Positions 9,555 through 18,190 of a stretch of DNA of 64,000 bases are shown here, piece by piece (the stretch's first letter is position 1; every line of letters starts with the position of its first letter). The position numbers were made by a program, and so were the translations under genes. The notes below the pieces were generated by a model. That model was not told the origin of the DNA and did no database searches. It saw nothing but the letters and a program-made list of their open reading frames with translations. Source of the stretch: a virus; the IMG/VR virus record IMGVR_UViG_3300025413_001393, positions 1 through 64,000 of that record. One strand, 5' to 3'.

Positions 9555-11075
9555 TTACAAGGGATAGAAATACTGTATATAATGATTTGTAACTGTTTGA
9601 TATATTGATGGTGAACGATTGTATTGATGAACAATGCTGTACAATGTATTATTTGAGTTACGGACTTTTCTGTTATGTTCTACATTATACAAATCGTTAA
9701 AAGTATCAGGATTGTGAATGCAAACATGGAGATTAATACAAAACGAATCGTGTATCGTTTTAATATCAATTTCATCTGTTAAAAATTGATCGTAATATAG
9801 AATTTTTTGTATGTACGGTTGATCAGCTCCAATCGAATCACTTGGAGATTGAAGTTGTTCTGTTAAAATTTTATCAATGAATTGTAGAAAAAGAGATACA
9901 GGACCTCCAATAACACCACCACAAATTATGTTATTGTGCTTAATAGCATCAAATAACTCATATCCATATATTCCAGCAAATGCATATTTGTTCCAATCTT
10001 CCTCTTGCAACTTAAAACTTTCAGAGCTAAATGTCAGTTTACTATTATCAAAAGAATCGAACGGATCAGATTGAAAGTACAAATCGTTGACATCAACGTG
10101 CAATGCAGTTTTATAGTGTGTATTAGCTTGTAAAAATCGTTTATAACAAGCAAAGCGATCAATAAACAAATTTTGTTTAGGAGTTGTATCATGGAATATT
10201 TTAATTCCGTGAGCTTCTAAATTTGAAACAAGTGCTTCTGGTGGTTCTGTATCTCCAACAACTAAAACTACATCGTATGAATGACCTGCGTATATCATAG
10301 AGCTCTTTACAAATGGAGCTAAATTATTGAAATCTGTATAATTTTGTATGTACCCAATTATAACTTTGTCTTTAATACTTTCTCTTGGAGATTTTACTAA
10401 CGGACATACAATTTGTTTGTAAATGTTATCGTTTACGTGTTGCAAATCCTTGACTTCAGCAAAATCAAAAAACTGATTAATGTTATTCTTTTGATCTTCT
10501 CTTAGCACGTAAATTGTTTTTAAACCATTGCCGTAGTTAGCACCATTAAAACCTCCACGAGAATGATTCTGAAAATCTGTATTGTATTTTACTTGGAAGT
10601 CAGCACCAATTTGATTGCATTTATAATTTTTTGCTTGCAGTCTGTAATACAAATCGTTATCTTCTCCTCCCCATCCCCAAAAATCATTTGAATAACCTCC
10701 TACGTCTAAAAACGTCTTGAGTTCCATCATGCAACTTCCATAATCACCTAAGTTAAAAAACACTTCGTTTGAAGGTGGAAATAACCATTCTCCTTCCGTT
10801 GGCCATATGTCCACATGATGAATATATACGTACTTGTAATTCATCTTACTTGCTTCAAGATAGAAACATATGGAGTTGCAACAAAGTCCAGCATTCCAAT
10901 CTCCACCTTGTTCAAGTTCGCATATTAAAATATCATATGTCAACTTTTGTTCATTAAAATATCTAGGACTATTATCTAAAAACCCAGCCAAGTGTTCTTC
11001 TCTGTTCCTATAAGGAACAACGATAAGCATGTCTTTTATATGCTGCTCAGCTTCCATATAGTATTTGTTAACCAT
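9555..11075 (-). CDS. Two-domain glycosyltransferase (beta4GalT/GT7-like N-terminus)
   Basis: The N-terminal domain begins with a VVPYRNREEHL strand and carries FWGWGGEDNDLYYRL, the acceptor/metal signature of GT7 beta-1,4-galactosyltransferase-like enzymes, plus HHVDIWP as a probable DxD-like metal site. The second domain, roughly the last 260 residues, looks like another GT-A fold: ALHVDVNDLYFQSDPFD and a downstream GADQPYIQKIL helix, as in nucleotide-sugar transferases. It is thus probably bifunctional. An upstream TTG at 11132 would add 19 residues and overlap the next gene by 97 nt. The ATGs at 11075, 11057 or 11030 are more likely; the last starts right at the first strand. It is paired with a second glycosyltransferase. 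Substrates are unknown; virion fibres, phage DNA or host surface glycans are possible. Confidence 0.75.
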   Translation of the reverse strand: MVNKYYMEAEQHIKDMLIVVPYRNREEHLAGFLDNSPRYFNEQKLTYDILICELEQGGDWNAGLCCNSICFYLEASKMNYKYVYIHHVDIWPTEGEWLFPPSNEVFFNLGDYGSCMMELKTFLDVGGYSNDFWGWGGEDNDLYYRLQAKNYKCNQIGADFQVKYNTDFQNHSRGGFNGANYGNGLKTIYVLREDQKNNINQFFDFAEVKDLQHVNDNIYKQIVCPLVKSPRESIKDKVIIGYIQNYTDFNNLAPFVKSSMIYAGHSYDVVLVVGDTEPPEALVSNLEAHGIKIFHDTTPKQNLFIDRFACYKRFLQANTHYKTALHVDVNDLYFQSDPFDSFDNSKLTFSSESFKLQEEDWNKYAFAGIYGYELFDAIKHNNIICGGVIGGPVSLFLQFIDKILTEQLQSPSDSIGADQPYIQKILYYDQFLTDEIDIKTIHDSFCINLHVCIHNPDTFNDLYNVEHNRKVRNSNNTLYSIVHQYNRSPSIYQTVTNHYIQYFYPL

Positions 11076-12265
11076 TCTTTTGATTTGGAATACGGCCAGA
11101 TCATAAATGTTGCTGGTCGTTGAGCTGGACAATAGTAATTGAATTTAAATTCTCTTTGAAATATTTTTCCAGAAAAGTATTCAGGTTGTTCGTCATAAAG
11201 AACGTCTTCTCTATGTATTTCGTGATCGTTTTGATCTTTGAAAATGAAAGCCCAAAATTTAGGATCATCACATTTGTCTATTCTTGAAAAATCCCAAACG
11301 CCAACCTGATGATATGTTTTAATTTGAAAAGACCATTTGGTTGAATCAGTTAAATCAACAGGAGGTTCTTTACCATTAATTGTATCCAAATGTACAATAT
11401 TTCTTTTATAGTCAATACCACTATAATTTTGAAAATCTTCGAGCGTTCTTTCTTTTCCTAGGCCATATTTACCTAAATCGTGTTTATCTGATCTTCCAAG
11501 AAGACAATCCAATCTTTCTCTGCAAACATTACCATATTTGCCCCAGTTTTTGTCATCAGACCAATGTTTGCTTTCATCCTTGCGTTCGTAATAGTGATAA
11601 ACAATTGTTTTATGTGGAGCAAATAAATTATAACCGTGTGTAAAGAGTCTTACAGCTAATGCTGTCTCTTCTCCTGAAAAATAAAATTCTGGATCATATG
11701 GTACATCTTCTACGATTGAACCAGGTCCAAACAAAAATCCAGCTGCAATATGAAGTGCTCTGTATGGTGTAGTTCTCGTTTCAATGTCATCTGGAGTTTT
11801 TGGTCTTTGTTCCGTTTGTCTATCTCTAAAAGAATACACATTACATATATGAGGGATGTGCTTCCATTCACTTTCTGACTGGCTTGGTTGATATTCGGGA
11901 GGATAAGAAGACAGTATAGCTTTTGAATCGTTGAGATCTTTCCACATATTAACTAATACTTCGTCCCAATCTTGTATGAATCTCATGTGAGAATCAATCT
12001 GCAAAGTAAAATCTTCTTTGTTATATAGTTCGTTTGTTTTTGATCTAGCCCAACACGCCCCCTTGCTCTCAGTAAACGGAATTTTTACAGTCTTTATAGA
12101 ATCATTATCATCAAACTCTTCAAGAGAATTTACAATATCATGCTGATAACAAATACCAAATTTAAGTCGTTCGGGATGTTTTGCTCGAGATATGCAATGT
12201 CGGATAGTTGGAACTAATTCTGGATCCCTATAGGCTGCTATCTGAACAAAGATAGATTCCGACAT
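11036..12265 (-). CDS. GlcNAc-type glycosyltransferase (GT60-like)
   Basis: 409 residues. The N-terminus (IFVQIAAYRDPELVPTI) and the strand LQIDSHMRF (a DxH metal-binding variant of DxD) match the Glycosyltransferase (GlcNAc) family that includes Skp1 GlcNAc transferases. Further family-like features are AAGFLFGPGSIVEDVPYDP and YFSGEETALAVRLFTHGY, followed by a His/Tyr-rich segment (IVYHYYERKDESKHW). The last 100 residues form an extra domain. It overlaps the downstream glycosyltransferase start region, so the two are likely cotranslated. The donor is inferred to be a UDP-sugar. The target is unknown; nearby fibre genes make virion glycosylation plausible. Confidence 0.8.
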   Translation of the reverse strand: MSESIFVQIAAYRDPELVPTIRHCISRAKHPERLKFGICYQHDIVNSLEEFDDNDSIKTVKIPFTESKGACWARSKTNELYNKEDFTLQIDSHMRFIQDWDEVLVNMWKDLNDSKAILSSYPPEYQPSQSESEWKHIPHICNVYSFRDRQTEQRPKTPDDIETRTTPYRALHIAAGFLFGPGSIVEDVPYDPEFYFSGEETALAVRLFTHGYNLFAPHKTIVYHYYERKDESKHWSDDKNWGKYGNVCRERLDCLLGRSDKHDLGKYGLGKERTLEDFQNYSGIDYKRNIVHLDTINGKEPPVDLTDSTKWSFQIKTYHQVGVWDFSRIDKCDDPKFWAFIFKDQNDHEIHREDVLYDEQPEYFSGKIFQREFKFNYYCPAQRPATFMIWPYSKSKEWLTNTIWKLSSI

Positions 12266-12269
12266 GAGC

Positions 12270-12569
12270 TTATTCCTTTACATCGTGCGCTAAAGCAGAA
12301 ATGTAACTCACAAGATCAATAGCTGTATCTCTTTTATAGCCTCCAGCAAAACGAGAATACTTTTGATCAATAAAAGTAGCTAACGCTATTGCTTTGCATG
12401 TTTCGTCTGTAACATCTTCTACTCCAGTGTACTTTCTAATAAGAGCTCGAGTCAAATGCCAGCAACCATCCTTGCCCCACGTATCAGCATATTGATCTCC
12501 ACGCTCTTGCATCGTCTTTGCAACTTCTTTAATTGTTGAAGTTGCTGAATTAATAAATTCGTTATTCAT
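12270..12569 (-). CDS. MazG/DUF6378-like small protein
   Basis: 99 residues from the ATG at 12569, which overlaps the stop of the upstream gene as ATGA; an in-frame TTG at 12581 is less likely. The layout, a helix with QERGDQYADTWG, a middle helix and a final RDTAIDLVSYISAL, resembles phage DUF6378/MazG-like proteins (helical nucleotide pyrophosphohydrolase relatives). The acidic EExxE metal-site pattern of true MazG is not evident, so catalytic activity is uncertain. Confidence 0.5.
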   Translation of the reverse strand: MNNEFINSATSTIKEVAKTMQERGDQYADTWGKDGCWHLTRALIRKYTGVEDVTDETCKAIALATFIDQKYSRFAGGYKRDTAIDLVSYISALAHDVKE

Positions 12570-12835
12570 CGTCCCATCCAATTAATACCTGTCTGACAAG
12601 CTGTGACGTCAAAGTAAATAGCATGACCAACAGCATTGCCTTCATTGATTAGGAATCCTCTAAGCTTTCTAAGCTTTCCTTCAGAATAAGGTGTAGCCTT
12701 CTCTTCGATAACTTCTTTTGAGATATAATAATCTTTGCCAGCAAACTGCTTATTGATTGCATTGCGAAGATAATCAGTCAGATCTTCTTTACCTACTTGT
12801 TCTGGAGTTACGTGATAAATTACAGGTTTGCTCAT
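12566..12835 (-). CDS. Hypothetical small protein
   Basis: 89 residues, Lys/Glu-rich, mixed helix and strand, single cysteine, no recognised motif. It is translationally coupled to the downstream MazG-like gene by an ATGA overlap, so the two products may act together or simply share expression. It follows the small-gene run 12873-14134 after a 37-nt gap. It is not recognised as a known family. Confidence 0.55.
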   Translation of the reverse strand: MSKPVIYHVTPEQVGKEDLTDYLRNAINKQFAGKDYYISKEVIEEKATPYSEGKLRKLRGFLINEGNAVGHAIYFDVTACQTGINWMGR

Positions 12836-12872
12836 GTATATAATTTAGAGCAATTATAATGTTTTTCAACAA

Positions 12873-13160
12873 TTAATACCAAAGGTCACCAGCTTGTTTT
12901 GAAATTGTTTGAATAATAGAAAGAGCTGACTTTGTTTTGTACTTTAAAGAGTCAAGTCTAGCTTTTCTAGCGTCAGTATGATTAACAGGATTTTGTTCTG
13001 CTGCTTTAATCATTCCTAAAATAGTATTCATTTTGGCATACGCTTCTGCAATCTGAGAATCAAAGTTTTCTAAAGGAAAAGGCATAGCCTTTTTAGACTT
13101 TGGAGCTAGAGCATCAGGATATTGGGTATTGTAAATACTATAGTCGGCGTAACTTCTCAC
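12873..13160 (-). CDS. Hypothetical helical protein
   Basis: 95 residues from a GTG at 13160; an internal ATG at codon 26 is the alternative. After a Tyr-rich N-terminus the rest is predicted helical, with a basic segment (ARKARLDSLKYKTKSAL). It has no cysteines or membrane segment. It lies 8 nt downstream of the membrane zinc-ribbon gene. Not recognised. Confidence 0.45.
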   Translation of the reverse strand: MRSYADYSIYNTQYPDALAPKSKKAMPFPLENFDSQIAEAYAKMNTILGMIKAAEQNPVNHTDARKARLDSLKYKTKSALSIIQTISKQAGDLWY

Positions 13161-13168
13161 ATTATTAT

Positions 13169-13609
13169 TTAATCTCTTACTTTAAACTCTACAGAGTCTC
13201 CTTCAAGTAAAGGAATTTTTACGCTTTCAATTGGAGTTGTTAGAGTTGCAGCTGTAAATTGCATATGAACACTGTTGCTTTGTTTGCAATTATCGCACTT
13301 AAATGTATTTCTTTGATTTAATTGAATAGGAACATTGTTGTTATGTTTGCAATAAGCACAACTAAGCTTAACAGTAAATTTAGAAAGTTGTTCAAGTGCC
13401 TGAACATCTATTTGTTGTTGTTTGTAATAATCTTTTTGAATTAGATACGAATTCCAACCGACAAAGATAATAACTTGAACCAAGAAAGATATTGAAAACC
13501 AACTCCAAAAAGGTCCATGAATATTATATCCTGCTAAACCTATTAGCGTTGAAATTAATACAGTTAATGCTAGTGATATTCCGATTATTATATATTCAGC
13601 GTATTTCAT
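13169..13609 (-). CDS. Membrane protein with C-terminal zinc ribbon
   Basis: 146 residues. Two hydrophobic segments (about residues 5-28 and 36-58) form a membrane hairpin at the N-terminus. A short helix follows, then a CAYC...CDNC pair spaced about 20 residues apart, a typical four-cysteine zinc ribbon, probably cytoplasmic. The start overlaps the stop of the upstream 75-residue gene by 14 nt. The function is unknown. Membrane-tethered zinc ribbons in phages could recruit nucleic acid or protein to the membrane, but this is only inference. Confidence 0.6.
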   Translation of the reverse strand: MKYAEYIIIGISLALTVLISTLIGLAGYNIHGPFWSWFSISFLVQVIIFVGWNSYLIQKDYYKQQQIDVQALEQLSKFTVKLSCAYCKHNNNVPIQLNQRNTFKCDNCKQSNSVHMQFTAATLTTPIESVKIPLLEGDSVEFKVRD

Positions 13610-13823
13610 TTGTTAGTACTTTATTATAAAGAGTATCTGTTGCAATATCAACATATTTAAGAAGGTCTAAAGGCTTGAGATCAAAGCTATCAAAATTAAT
13701 AGACTTCTCATCGCATTTATCTCCAATAATATCTACTGCATCTTTTAGAGCTGCCCATCGGCAAAGTTCATAAAGGCTCATTGTGTTAATATTGACGTTG
13801 TTTTGATTTTTAGTATGTTTCAT
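13596..13823 (-). CDS. Hypothetical small protein
   Basis: 75 residues, a short polar N-terminus followed by helices with a conserved-looking LYELCRWAALKDA segment. No family recognised. It lies 5 nt after the upstream 101-residue gene and overlaps the downstream membrane protein gene, so it is part of one leftward operon starting near 14134. Confidence 0.5.
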   Translation of the reverse strand: MKHTKNQNNVNINTMSLYELCRWAALKDAVDIIGDKCDEKSINFDSFDLKPLDLLKYVDIATDTLYNKVLTNEIR

Positions 13824-13828
13824 CGACC

Positions 13829-14134
13829 CTACAATACCTTTTTGCCAAAGGACAAGTCAAGATTTTTATCAGAATATTTTGAAAATTCAAGAGCCTCTCT
13901 GTAAACCTCTTCAGGAACAGGATCCACAAACTCCAAAATTCCCTTTTTAACAGCTTTAGTAAAGTCTTCGAGTGTCAAATAAAACGGATCAGCTCCAGGC
14001 AAATACAAAAATTTATAACAAGTATCTAAAGACTCGACAAACAACAAAAAATCTCCAGCTCGTTCAGAAGTATAAGCATACAGACCTTTTGATATTGGCT
14101 GAAGACTTAATTGATCCTGCTTCTTGTTAAACAT
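13829..14134 (-). CDS. Hypothetical protein, first gene of leftward small-gene operon
   Basis: 101 residues, mixed strand and helix (GLYAYTSERAGDFLLFVES, then DPFYLTLEDFTKAVKKG). No catalytic or metal motif is seen. It starts the minus-strand run, divergent from the portal gene across an 86-nt gap that holds the promoters for both. Not recognised. Confidence 0.5.
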   Translation of the reverse strand: MFNKKQDQLSLQPISKGLYAYTSERAGDFLLFVESLDTCYKFLYLPGADPFYLTLEDFTKAVKKGILEFVDPVPEEVYREALEFSKYSDKNLDLSFGKKVL

Positions 14135-14202
14135 GCAGAATTATCTTAATAAGGTACTTAGCAATATTCAAGACAGAAACTGTAGTTTATTCGTGCAAAC
14201 AA

Positions 14203-14210
14203 TATAAATA
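14203..14210 (+). promoter_or_regulatory. TATAAATA late-promoter-like box before portal gene
   Basis: Perfect T4 late-core match, 10 nt before the portal ATG in the divergent gap at 14135-14220. A GCTAAGTA box on the other strand (14155-14162) may serve the leftward operon. Confidence 0.6.
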
Positions 14211-14220
14211 ACTTAAAGAC

Positions 14221-16128
14221 ATGATATACAGAGCATATAGCAGTAACGGAGGAGTTCCGGGTTCAGGACAAGCTGGAGTGCAACAACAAGCATATCCTTC
14301 AACGACACTCTTAGGAGCTTTTGCTTCAAGACTGCCTTACGCATATCAGATCATCGATGCGATGATCCGAAATAATCCTAAGTATTATAAGTTTAAAAAC
14401 GAAGCATCTCTTAGAGATGAGATGTTGCAGGATCAATCTGTTTTCCTTGCTCAAAATCCAAATCAAGACAATTACGGGACAGGAACACCTGGTAACTTTG
14501 CTATCAATAAAGACTATCAGGCTTTCATGTATGCAAGTCTGGACAAAGATAAAAACAGACGCTTGCAAGATTATCGCAGAATGGCATCATATGCCGAGCT
14601 TGCTGATTGCTTAGATGAAATTTGTGATGAGTGTATCGTATATGATGATGAAAACAATATTGTCGATTTTAAGCTAAAAGGAAACTATACAAAAACTGTT
14701 CAAGACATTATCACAGCAGAATTTCGTTCGTTTATTGAGATCTTTGATCTTGAAAACACTGGTTGGGAAAAATTCAGAGACATTCTTATTGATGGAGAGC
14801 TTTTCTTTGAAAATCTAATCAAAGAAGGCAGAGAAGACCTCGGAATTATAGGATTAATGTCAATACCTTGTGAGTTTATTAATCCTGTTTATCACAATGT
14901 GCAGAACGAACTGCTTAAAGGTTTCTTGCTCAACAAGCCTGTTATAGGACCGACAGAATCTATCAATACAGAAGATCAAAGCGAGTTGATGTTTTTGCAA
15001 AAAGCTCAAGTTTCTTACGTAAATTCTGGTATCTGGAACGAATTCAGAACAATAAGACTTCCATTTATTGAAAATGCAAAAAGAGCTTATAGACAACTAT
15101 CACTCATTGAAGATTCTGTTGTCATTTACCGTCTTGTAAGAGCTCCGGAGCGTCTTGTGTTCAAGGTTTATACAGGCAACATGCCTCCTCCAAAGGCCGA
15201 ATCTCATATCAAAGGAATGATGATGAAGTATTGGTCCAAAAAGACTTTCAACAGTGCAAATGGTCAAGTAGCAAACGTTTATGATCCTCAGTCGATGCTA
15301 GATGCATATTGGTTCCCTGTCGATCAGCAAGGTAAAGGTACAGATGTATCAACTCTTCCATCTGGTGGAGCTCTTGGCGAAATTAAAGATCTCGATTACT
15401 TCCTGACTAAGTTGTATACAAGCTTAAAAGTTCCAGTGTCTCGCTTCTTAAAGCAAGATGTTACATTTGTTGATGGCAAAGAAATTACAAGAGAAGAACT
15501 AAGATTTGCTAGATTTATTATTCGTCTTCAAGCTCAGTTTGCATCTGGTATTAAGAATACTTTCATCACTCACTTGAAGCTTAAAGGCTATTGGTCCAAG
15601 TATAAGATCAAAGAATCAGCAATCAAAGTTCGTTTCCATGAACCCACATCATTCATGGCAATGCGCAATCAAGAGTTGTTGCAACTTAAGTTTGATAACT
15701 ACAATACAGCTACGCAGTCCGAAGCAATGTCAAAATCATATGCTCAGAAATATTATCTGAATATGACTGCAGAGCACATGAAAGAGAATAGAGAATGGCT
15801 TAGAAAAGATGCAGCTCTTTCGTGGGAACTTGATCAGATTAAGTCAATGGGTCCAAACTTTAGAGAACAAATTGCTCTTCAACAAGGTAATGCAGGAGCT
15901 GGCGGAGGAGAGGCCGGTGGAGGCGAAGCTGGAGGTGGCTTACTTGGCGGTGGAGGTGGCGGCGGTGGAGGAGCTGAAGAAATTCCAAGCTTTGGAGGCG
16001 CAGCAGCACCAGAAGCTGGAGGAACTGAAGCTGGAGCCCCTGCACCAGAAGCTGGAGGAGCTGAAGCTGCCCCAGCACCAGAGGCTGGAGGAGCACCACC
16101 TGAAGCAGCTCCTATGCCTCCAGTTTAA
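14221..16128 (+). CDS. gp20: Portal vertex protein (T4 gp20-like) with Gly/Ala/Pro-rich tail
   Basis: 635 residues forming the ring at the unique capsid vertex through which DNA is packaged and ejected. Diagnostic segments are YRLVRAPERLVFKVYTGNMP, the KAE...MMMKYW helix, STLPSGGALGEIKDLDYF and KLYTSLKVPVSRF, all matching gp20 of T4-like phages, whose usual length is about 520-560. The extra length is a low-complexity tail from about residue 555 to the end, made of Gly, Ala, Glu and Pro. Its DNA is far more GC-rich than the rest. A TATAAATA box lies 10 nt before the ATG. The neck gene follows after 12 nt. Confidence 0.95.
   Translation: MIYRAYSSNGGVPGSGQAGVQQQAYPSTTLLGAFASRLPYAYQIIDAMIRNNPKYYKFKNEASLRDEMLQDQSVFLAQNPNQDNYGTGTPGNFAINKDYQAFMYASLDKDKNRRLQDYRRMASYAELADCLDEICDECIVYDDENNIVDFKLKGNYTKTVQDIITAEFRSFIEIFDLENTGWEKFRDILIDGELFFENLIKEGREDLGIIGLMSIPCEFINPVYHNVQNELLKGFLLNKPVIGPTESINTEDQSELMFLQKAQVSYVNSGIWNEFRTIRLPFIENAKRAYRQLSLIEDSVVIYRLVRAPERLVFKVYTGNMPPPKAESHIKGMMMKYWSKKTFNSANGQVANVYDPQSMLDAYWFPVDQQGKGTDVSTLPSGGALGEIKDLDYFLTKLYTSLKVPVSRFLKQDVTFVDGKEITREELRFARFIIRLQAQFASGIKNTFITHLKLKGYWSKYKIKESAIKVRFHEPTSFMAMRNQELLQLKFDNYNTATQSEAMSKSYAQKYYLNMTAEHMKENREWLRKDAALSWELDQIKSMGPNFREQIALQQGNAGAGGGEAGGGEAGGGLLGGGGGGGGGAEEIPSFGGAAAPEAGGTEAGAPAPEAGGAEAAPAPEAGGAPPEAAPMPPV
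15890..16125 (+). repeat. GC-rich low-complexity tract (portal C-terminus)
   Basis: Repeated GGAGGC/GGTGGA and GCTGGAGGA-type units encode Gly-, Ala-, Glu- and Pro-rich sequence. Base composition is sharply different from the AT-rich surroundings. Confidence 0.8.
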
Positions 16129-16140
16129 TAAGTAATATAT

Positions 16141-17049
16141 ATGTCAGTATTTCCTCAAGGCTATAAAGGTGGAACCAATTATAACACCTCAGTTGTTACG
16201 TACGATGATCTGTCTTTAAGAATACAAAGACAACTTGGTGCTCCTCTTATCAATCTCGAAGTAAGTGATGAGCAAATATACGATTATATTACAGACTCAA
16301 TTGAGTATTTTACAAAATGGGCTGGTTATACAGAAGAATATTTAGTATTTGATTCAAAAGTATATATTCAAGGTTATGGTATTGACGTTTACAAACTTGT
16401 AAATGCTACTCCAGAACTTGGAGGTGTTGGAGTGTCAAGTCATATTGACGGATTAGTAGAATATCCTGCAATAAGTGCTACTCCTTCTTTGTCAGCTGCT
16501 ATTGATACTGATCTAGGGTCTCTGAGAAGAGTTATCGATTGCTTTGAATTCTCAAAAGGAGAAGATACTGGTATTAATACTTTGTTTACTCTTGAGCAAG
16601 CTATGGCTCAACAAATTTATTCGTCATATATGATTGGTAATTTTGGATTTGATCTTACAACCTGGGAAGTATTAAAAGACTTTATTAAGATTAGAAACAA
16701 AGTTCTTGCTATGACTCCTCAGTTTAGATTTGATCCAAGAACTCAAGTTTTAAAAATTCTTCCTGAACCTCAAAAGACAAATACATATCTTGGTGTTGTT
16801 GGTTGTTATATTGAAAGACCAGTCAAAGATTTAATTCGCGAAAGATGGGTTCAAAAGTATGCTCTTGCTTTAACAAAAATTGGTATTGCAAGAACTCGTG
16901 AAAAGTTTACTGGTACTGCTCTTATGGGTGGAGGCAATGTGAACTATTCAGCATTGTTAGCTGAAGGATTAGACGAAAAGAAAACCTTAGAACAAGAACT
17001 GATGAACGAACATCAAGATTCTGCTCCTTCGATGTTCTTTATCGGGTGA
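16141..17049 (+). CDS. Neck / head-closure protein (gp13-like)
   Basis: 302 residues, close to the 309 of T4 gp13. The N-terminal half has the layout seen in phage neck proteins: LSLRIQRQLGAPLINLEVSD, a helix DEQIYDYITDSIEYFTKWAG, then a central beta region and a C-terminal helical region (YALALTKIGIARTREKF). Its position directly after the portal gene supports a role in sealing the portal and joining the tail. The assignment to gp13 rather than gp14 is inferred from these patterns. Confidence 0.65.
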   Translation: MSVFPQGYKGGTNYNTSVVTYDDLSLRIQRQLGAPLINLEVSDEQIYDYITDSIEYFTKWAGYTEEYLVFDSKVYIQGYGIDVYKLVNATPELGGVGVSSHIDGLVEYPAISATPSLSAAIDTDLGSLRRVIDCFEFSKGEDTGINTLFTLEQAMAQQIYSSYMIGNFGFDLTTWEVLKDFIKIRNKVLAMTPQFRFDPRTQVLKILPEPQKTNTYLGVVGCYIERPVKDLIRERWVQKYALALTKIGIARTREKFTGTALMGGGNVNYSALLAEGLDEKKTLEQELMNEHQDSAPSMFFIG

Positions 17050-17066
17050 CTTTTCAACGGGTTACG

Positions 17067-17074
17067 TATAAGTA
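17067..17074 (+). promoter_or_regulatory. TATAAGTA box before homing endonuclease gene
   Basis: 8 nt before the ATG at 17083, suggesting the inserted endonuclease gene has its own promoter. Confidence 0.45.
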
Positions 17075-17082
17075 CTCTCATA

Positions 17083-18186
17083 ATGAGAGCTTATATTAAT
17101 CCCTTTACGCGCTATAAAAAATTTAGAGAACTTTATACTCAAAAAATTTTAAAAGAAATAATCGACTTGTTTTGTGTACACAATACAGTTAAAAGAGTTT
17201 CAATGCTCACTGGAAGGTCAGAAGAAACGGTTAAGAAAATACTTCTAGCAAACGGAATAACTCCTCCAACTAAAGAGCAATCTTACTATAGGCGTGTCGG
17301 GTTAAGTGAAGAAATCCTCAAACCAAGCAATCAACAAAAAATTGTTCAACAATACAAAAATGGTATTTCCACTATTAATATTTCTAAACAATACAACGTA
17401 CACCCCTCTACAATTAGAGATATTATAAGAAAACATGGAGCTCAACGCGGCATACCAAATTATACATTAAATCTAGAAGCTAATAAAAAAAGCATTTTAA
17501 ATCTATATAAAGGTAAAAAGTCTTTTGTTGAAATAGGAGCTTTGTATAATTGTTCTCCACGTTCTGTTGCGTTGTTTGTAAGAAAACATACGGGAGAACA
17601 ACCAAGAAAGAAATCTGAGGATCCAATTCCTTTAGAAGATATAGAAAAAATTAACAAACTCCATAACGAACAAGGAATGACAATGAAAGAAATAGGAAAA
17701 CAATATGGTTGCACTTTTCCTTGTGTTGGGGACTTTTTTAATAAGCATAATATACCTCGCCGCAGCAAAAGCGAAGCAATTCGTCTAAAAAATTATGAAG
17801 AAACAAATATGCTCAATAAGCTGCGACTGAGAGCCAAATTAAAGGAAGTGGTTCTTCCATCAGGGAAGATAGTTAAGGTCCAAGGATTTGAAGATTCTTT
17901 TTTAAGGTTTGTTTTCGATAAAAATTTATTAAACGAGGAAGATATAGACTTCAACCCCAAAATTATTCCATATGTCCAAAATAGTATACAACGTAAATAT
18001 ATTCCGGATTTTTTTATTCCAAAACTTAACGCCATTATAGAAGTTAAGAGTTGGTGGACTATACAAAAACAAGGAAAAGAAAACCTTTTATGTAAACAAA
18101 AAGCTGTTGAAGATAAAGGTTATATTTTTTGTTTAGTGCTTGATAATAACTTCGACTCATTTTTATCTTTGTTAAACAATAAATAG
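17083..18186 (+). CDS. Homing-endonuclease-like protein (HTH repeats plus nuclease domain)
   Basis: 367 residues. The first 240 contain three or four resolvase-like helix-turn-helix units (for example ISKQYNVHPSTIRDIIRKHG and IGKQYGCTFPCVGDFFNKHN), as used for DNA-site recognition. The C-terminal domain begins GFEDSFLRFVF at about residue 267 and has IPDFFIP near 308 followed by IIEVKSWW near 320. This D...ExK pattern is that of PD-(D/E)XK or Vsr/EDxHD-type nucleases. It is a free-standing gene inserted between the neck and head-completion region, with its own TATAAGTA box 8 nt upstream. A mobile endonuclease is the best call. Confidence 0.75.
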   Translation: MRAYINPFTRYKKFRELYTQKILKEIIDLFCVHNTVKRVSMLTGRSEETVKKILLANGITPPTKEQSYYRRVGLSEEILKPSNQQKIVQQYKNGISTINISKQYNVHPSTIRDIIRKHGAQRGIPNYTLNLEANKKSILNLYKGKKSFVEIGALYNCSPRSVALFVRKHTGEQPRKKSEDPIPLEDIEKINKLHNEQGMTMKEIGKQYGCTFPCVGDFFNKHNIPRRSKSEAIRLKNYEETNMLNKLRLRAKLKEVVLPSGKIVKVQGFEDSFLRFVFDKNLLNEEDIDFNPKIIPYVQNSIQRKYIPDFFIPKLNAIIEVKSWWTIQKQGKENLLCKQKAVEDKGYIFCLVLDNNFDSFLSLLNNK

Positions 18187-18190
18187 AGTT

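Noticed and set aside
11076-11132. TTG start for the bifunctional glycosyltransferase
   Set aside because: It would overlap the upstream gene by 97 nt and adds residues without family match; later ATGs fit the fold start better.
15809-16135. Glu/Leu-rich frame overlapping the portal C-terminus
   Set aside because: It arises from the GC-rich repeat in another frame; the portal frame is the coding one.
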